From Dehalococcoidia bacterium (GTDB lineage: Bacteria > Chloroflexota > Dehalococcoidia > GIF9 > AB-539-J10), in contig JAGGYM010000058.1 of the NCBI GenBank assembly GCA_021162545.1, forward strand, positions 1 to 57,712: a stretch of DNA of 57,712 nt, read 5' to 3'. Below, piece by piece: positions 56,565 through 57,712 of this stretch. Position 1 is the stretch's first letter. Each line of letters starts with the position of its first letter. The translations under genes and the position numbers were made by a program. The notes under the pieces were generated by a model, which was not told where the DNA came from, did no database searches, and worked only from the letters and a program-made list of their open reading frames with translations.

Positions 56565-57712
56565 ATGGACACTGCACTCTTCAAAGATAGTTCCTCCGGT
56601 AAGCTTATCCGGGCCACTGGTGGGTACTGGGCTTTCGTGCCCAACCCATTGCCGCCCAGACTAGACTGGGATGATGCACTGGTATCCTTGCTATCTAATG
56701 CTGACATAGCTCTCGGGACTCTCTCCGGGCTCGGTGAAGCTTTGCCCAATCCACATCTTCTCATCTACCCTTTCATCAGGAGAGAGGCAGTGCTATCGTC
56801 GCGCATTGAGGGCACACAGTCCTCGCTTTCCGACCTTCTGCTATTCGAGGCAACCAGGGTCGAAAGACAGAGAGACGTCAAGGAAGTGCAGAACTATGTT
56901 CGTGCCATGGAGTATGGACTTAAGCGGTTGAATGAGTTGCCGCTAAGCTTACGGTTTATTCGTGAGTTACACAGCATTCTGATGGAAGGAGTGCGCGGTG
57001 AGCATGCTACTCCCGGTGAGTTTCGCCGGTCGCAAAACTGGATAGGCCCCACCGGAGCTAGCCTGAACAAGGCAACCTTCATACCACCACAGGTGACAGA
57101 GATGCAGGAGTGCCTTAGCCAGATGGAGAAGTTTCTTCATGCCAAAACCAGGCTGCCACCCCTTGTTCAGGCGGCATTGGTACACTATCAGTTCGAGGCC
57201 ATCCATCCCTTCCTGGATGGCAACGGGCGTATCGGCCGGCTTCTGAGCACACTTCTTTTATGCCAGAGAAATGTCCTCAGCAAACCATTGCTTTACCTCA
57301 GTGCCTTCTTTGAGAAGCATCGCCAGGAGTATTATGAGCTTCTTTTGAAAGTAAGCGGCAACGGGGCCTGGCAGGAATGGATTGAGTTTTTCTTGACAGC
57401 AGTGGCCGAGCAGTCCGGTGATGCGGTGTCAAGAGCACGGCGTCTCCAGGAGCTTCTACACACTTACTCCCAGGTCGTCAGGGAAAACCATTTGCCGCCG
57501 ACAGCGAGGGGACTAGTTGAGCTCATTTTTATGAAGCCGGTCATGAATACCAGAACCGTCCAGGAATTTCTCAAGGTGAGCTATCCGTCCGCTCAGAATG
57601 CGATAAACTCACTTGAGGAAGCTGGTATCCTGATTGAGATTACCGGGCGCAAGCGCGCCAGGGCCTATTCAGCCAGTGAAATTCTTAAGGTTCTGGATGG
57701 GGAAATAGCGCC
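56565..57712 (+). CDS. Fic family protein with SxxxE(G/N)-type inhibitory motif and C-terminal winged helix; 3' end outside window
   Basis: Open from ATG 56565 to the window end: SSRIEGTQSSLSDLL, HPFLDGNGRIGRLL, TRTVQEFLKVSYPSAQNAINSLEEAGILIEITGRKRARAY. Confidence 0.93.
   Translation, partial: MDTALFKDSSSGKLIRATGGYWAFVPNPLPPRLDWDDALVSLLSNADIALGTLSGLGEALPNPHLLIYPFIRREAVLSSRIEGTQSSLSDLLLFEATRVERQRDVKEVQNYVRAMEYGLKRLNELPLSLRFIRELHSILMEGVRGEHATPGEFRRSQNWIGPTGASLNKATFIPPQVTEMQECLSQMEKFLHAKTRLPPLVQAALVHYQFEAIHPFLDGNGRIGRLLSTLLLCQRNVLSKPLLYLSAFFEKHRQEYYELLLKVSGNGAWQEWIEFFLTAVAEQSGDAVSRARRLQELLHTYSQVVRENHLPPTARGLVELIFMKPVMNTRTVQEFLKVSYPSAQNAINSLEEAGILIEITGRKRARAYSASEILKVLDGEIA

Overview
The window reads as a contiguous stretch of an anaerobic bacterial chromosome. 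Overall gene content suggests Chloroflexota/Dehalococcoidia, but that is an inference from protein style and was not tested. Housekeeping and metabolic blocks are: a 5'-truncated DegV gene; HtpX-LemA; two tandem glycine-betaine-type (OpuAC) binding lipoproteins; MarR plus an ABC exporter; Asp23/AmaP/DUF2273; DAHP synthase; a complete Cys-type formate dehydrogenase-N locus (alpha, beta, gamma, FdhE); an archaeal-order V/A-type ATPase operon (CBS-H-I-K-K'-E-C-F-A-B-D-DUF61); an acpP-nusB-fabD-rpmF-yceD block; an M20 amidohydrolase; and a Fic protein cut by the window end. An accessory island lies at ~34.8-42.2 kb: Panacea remnant, 2H phosphoesterase, NUDIX, LemA-like, DUF2683, TIR, IS21 debris, and a PD-(D/E)XK / beta-CASP MBL / PD-(D/E)XK trio. 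The strongest observations are: (1) a duplicated leader upstream of each OpuAC gene, with a sigma70-like promoter, a strong Shine-Dalgarno plus a 16-codon Cys-rich ORF (MLRGCGVCGWDSNACG / MWYVCDVCVWCSYTCG), a second conserved 32-codon ORF, and a terminator-like hairpin just before the structural gene, resembling a leader-peptide attenuator that I do not recognise; (2) two V-ATPase c (K) subunits, only one of which keeps all five Na+-ligand residues of E. hirae NtpK; (3) the TIR/NUDIX/2H-phosphoesterase and nuclease/beta-CASP gene neighbourhoods as candidate uncharacterised defence or nucleotide-signalling modules; (4) a possible structured RNA before the V-ATPase operon. No tRNA, rRNA or CRISPR array was found by eye.
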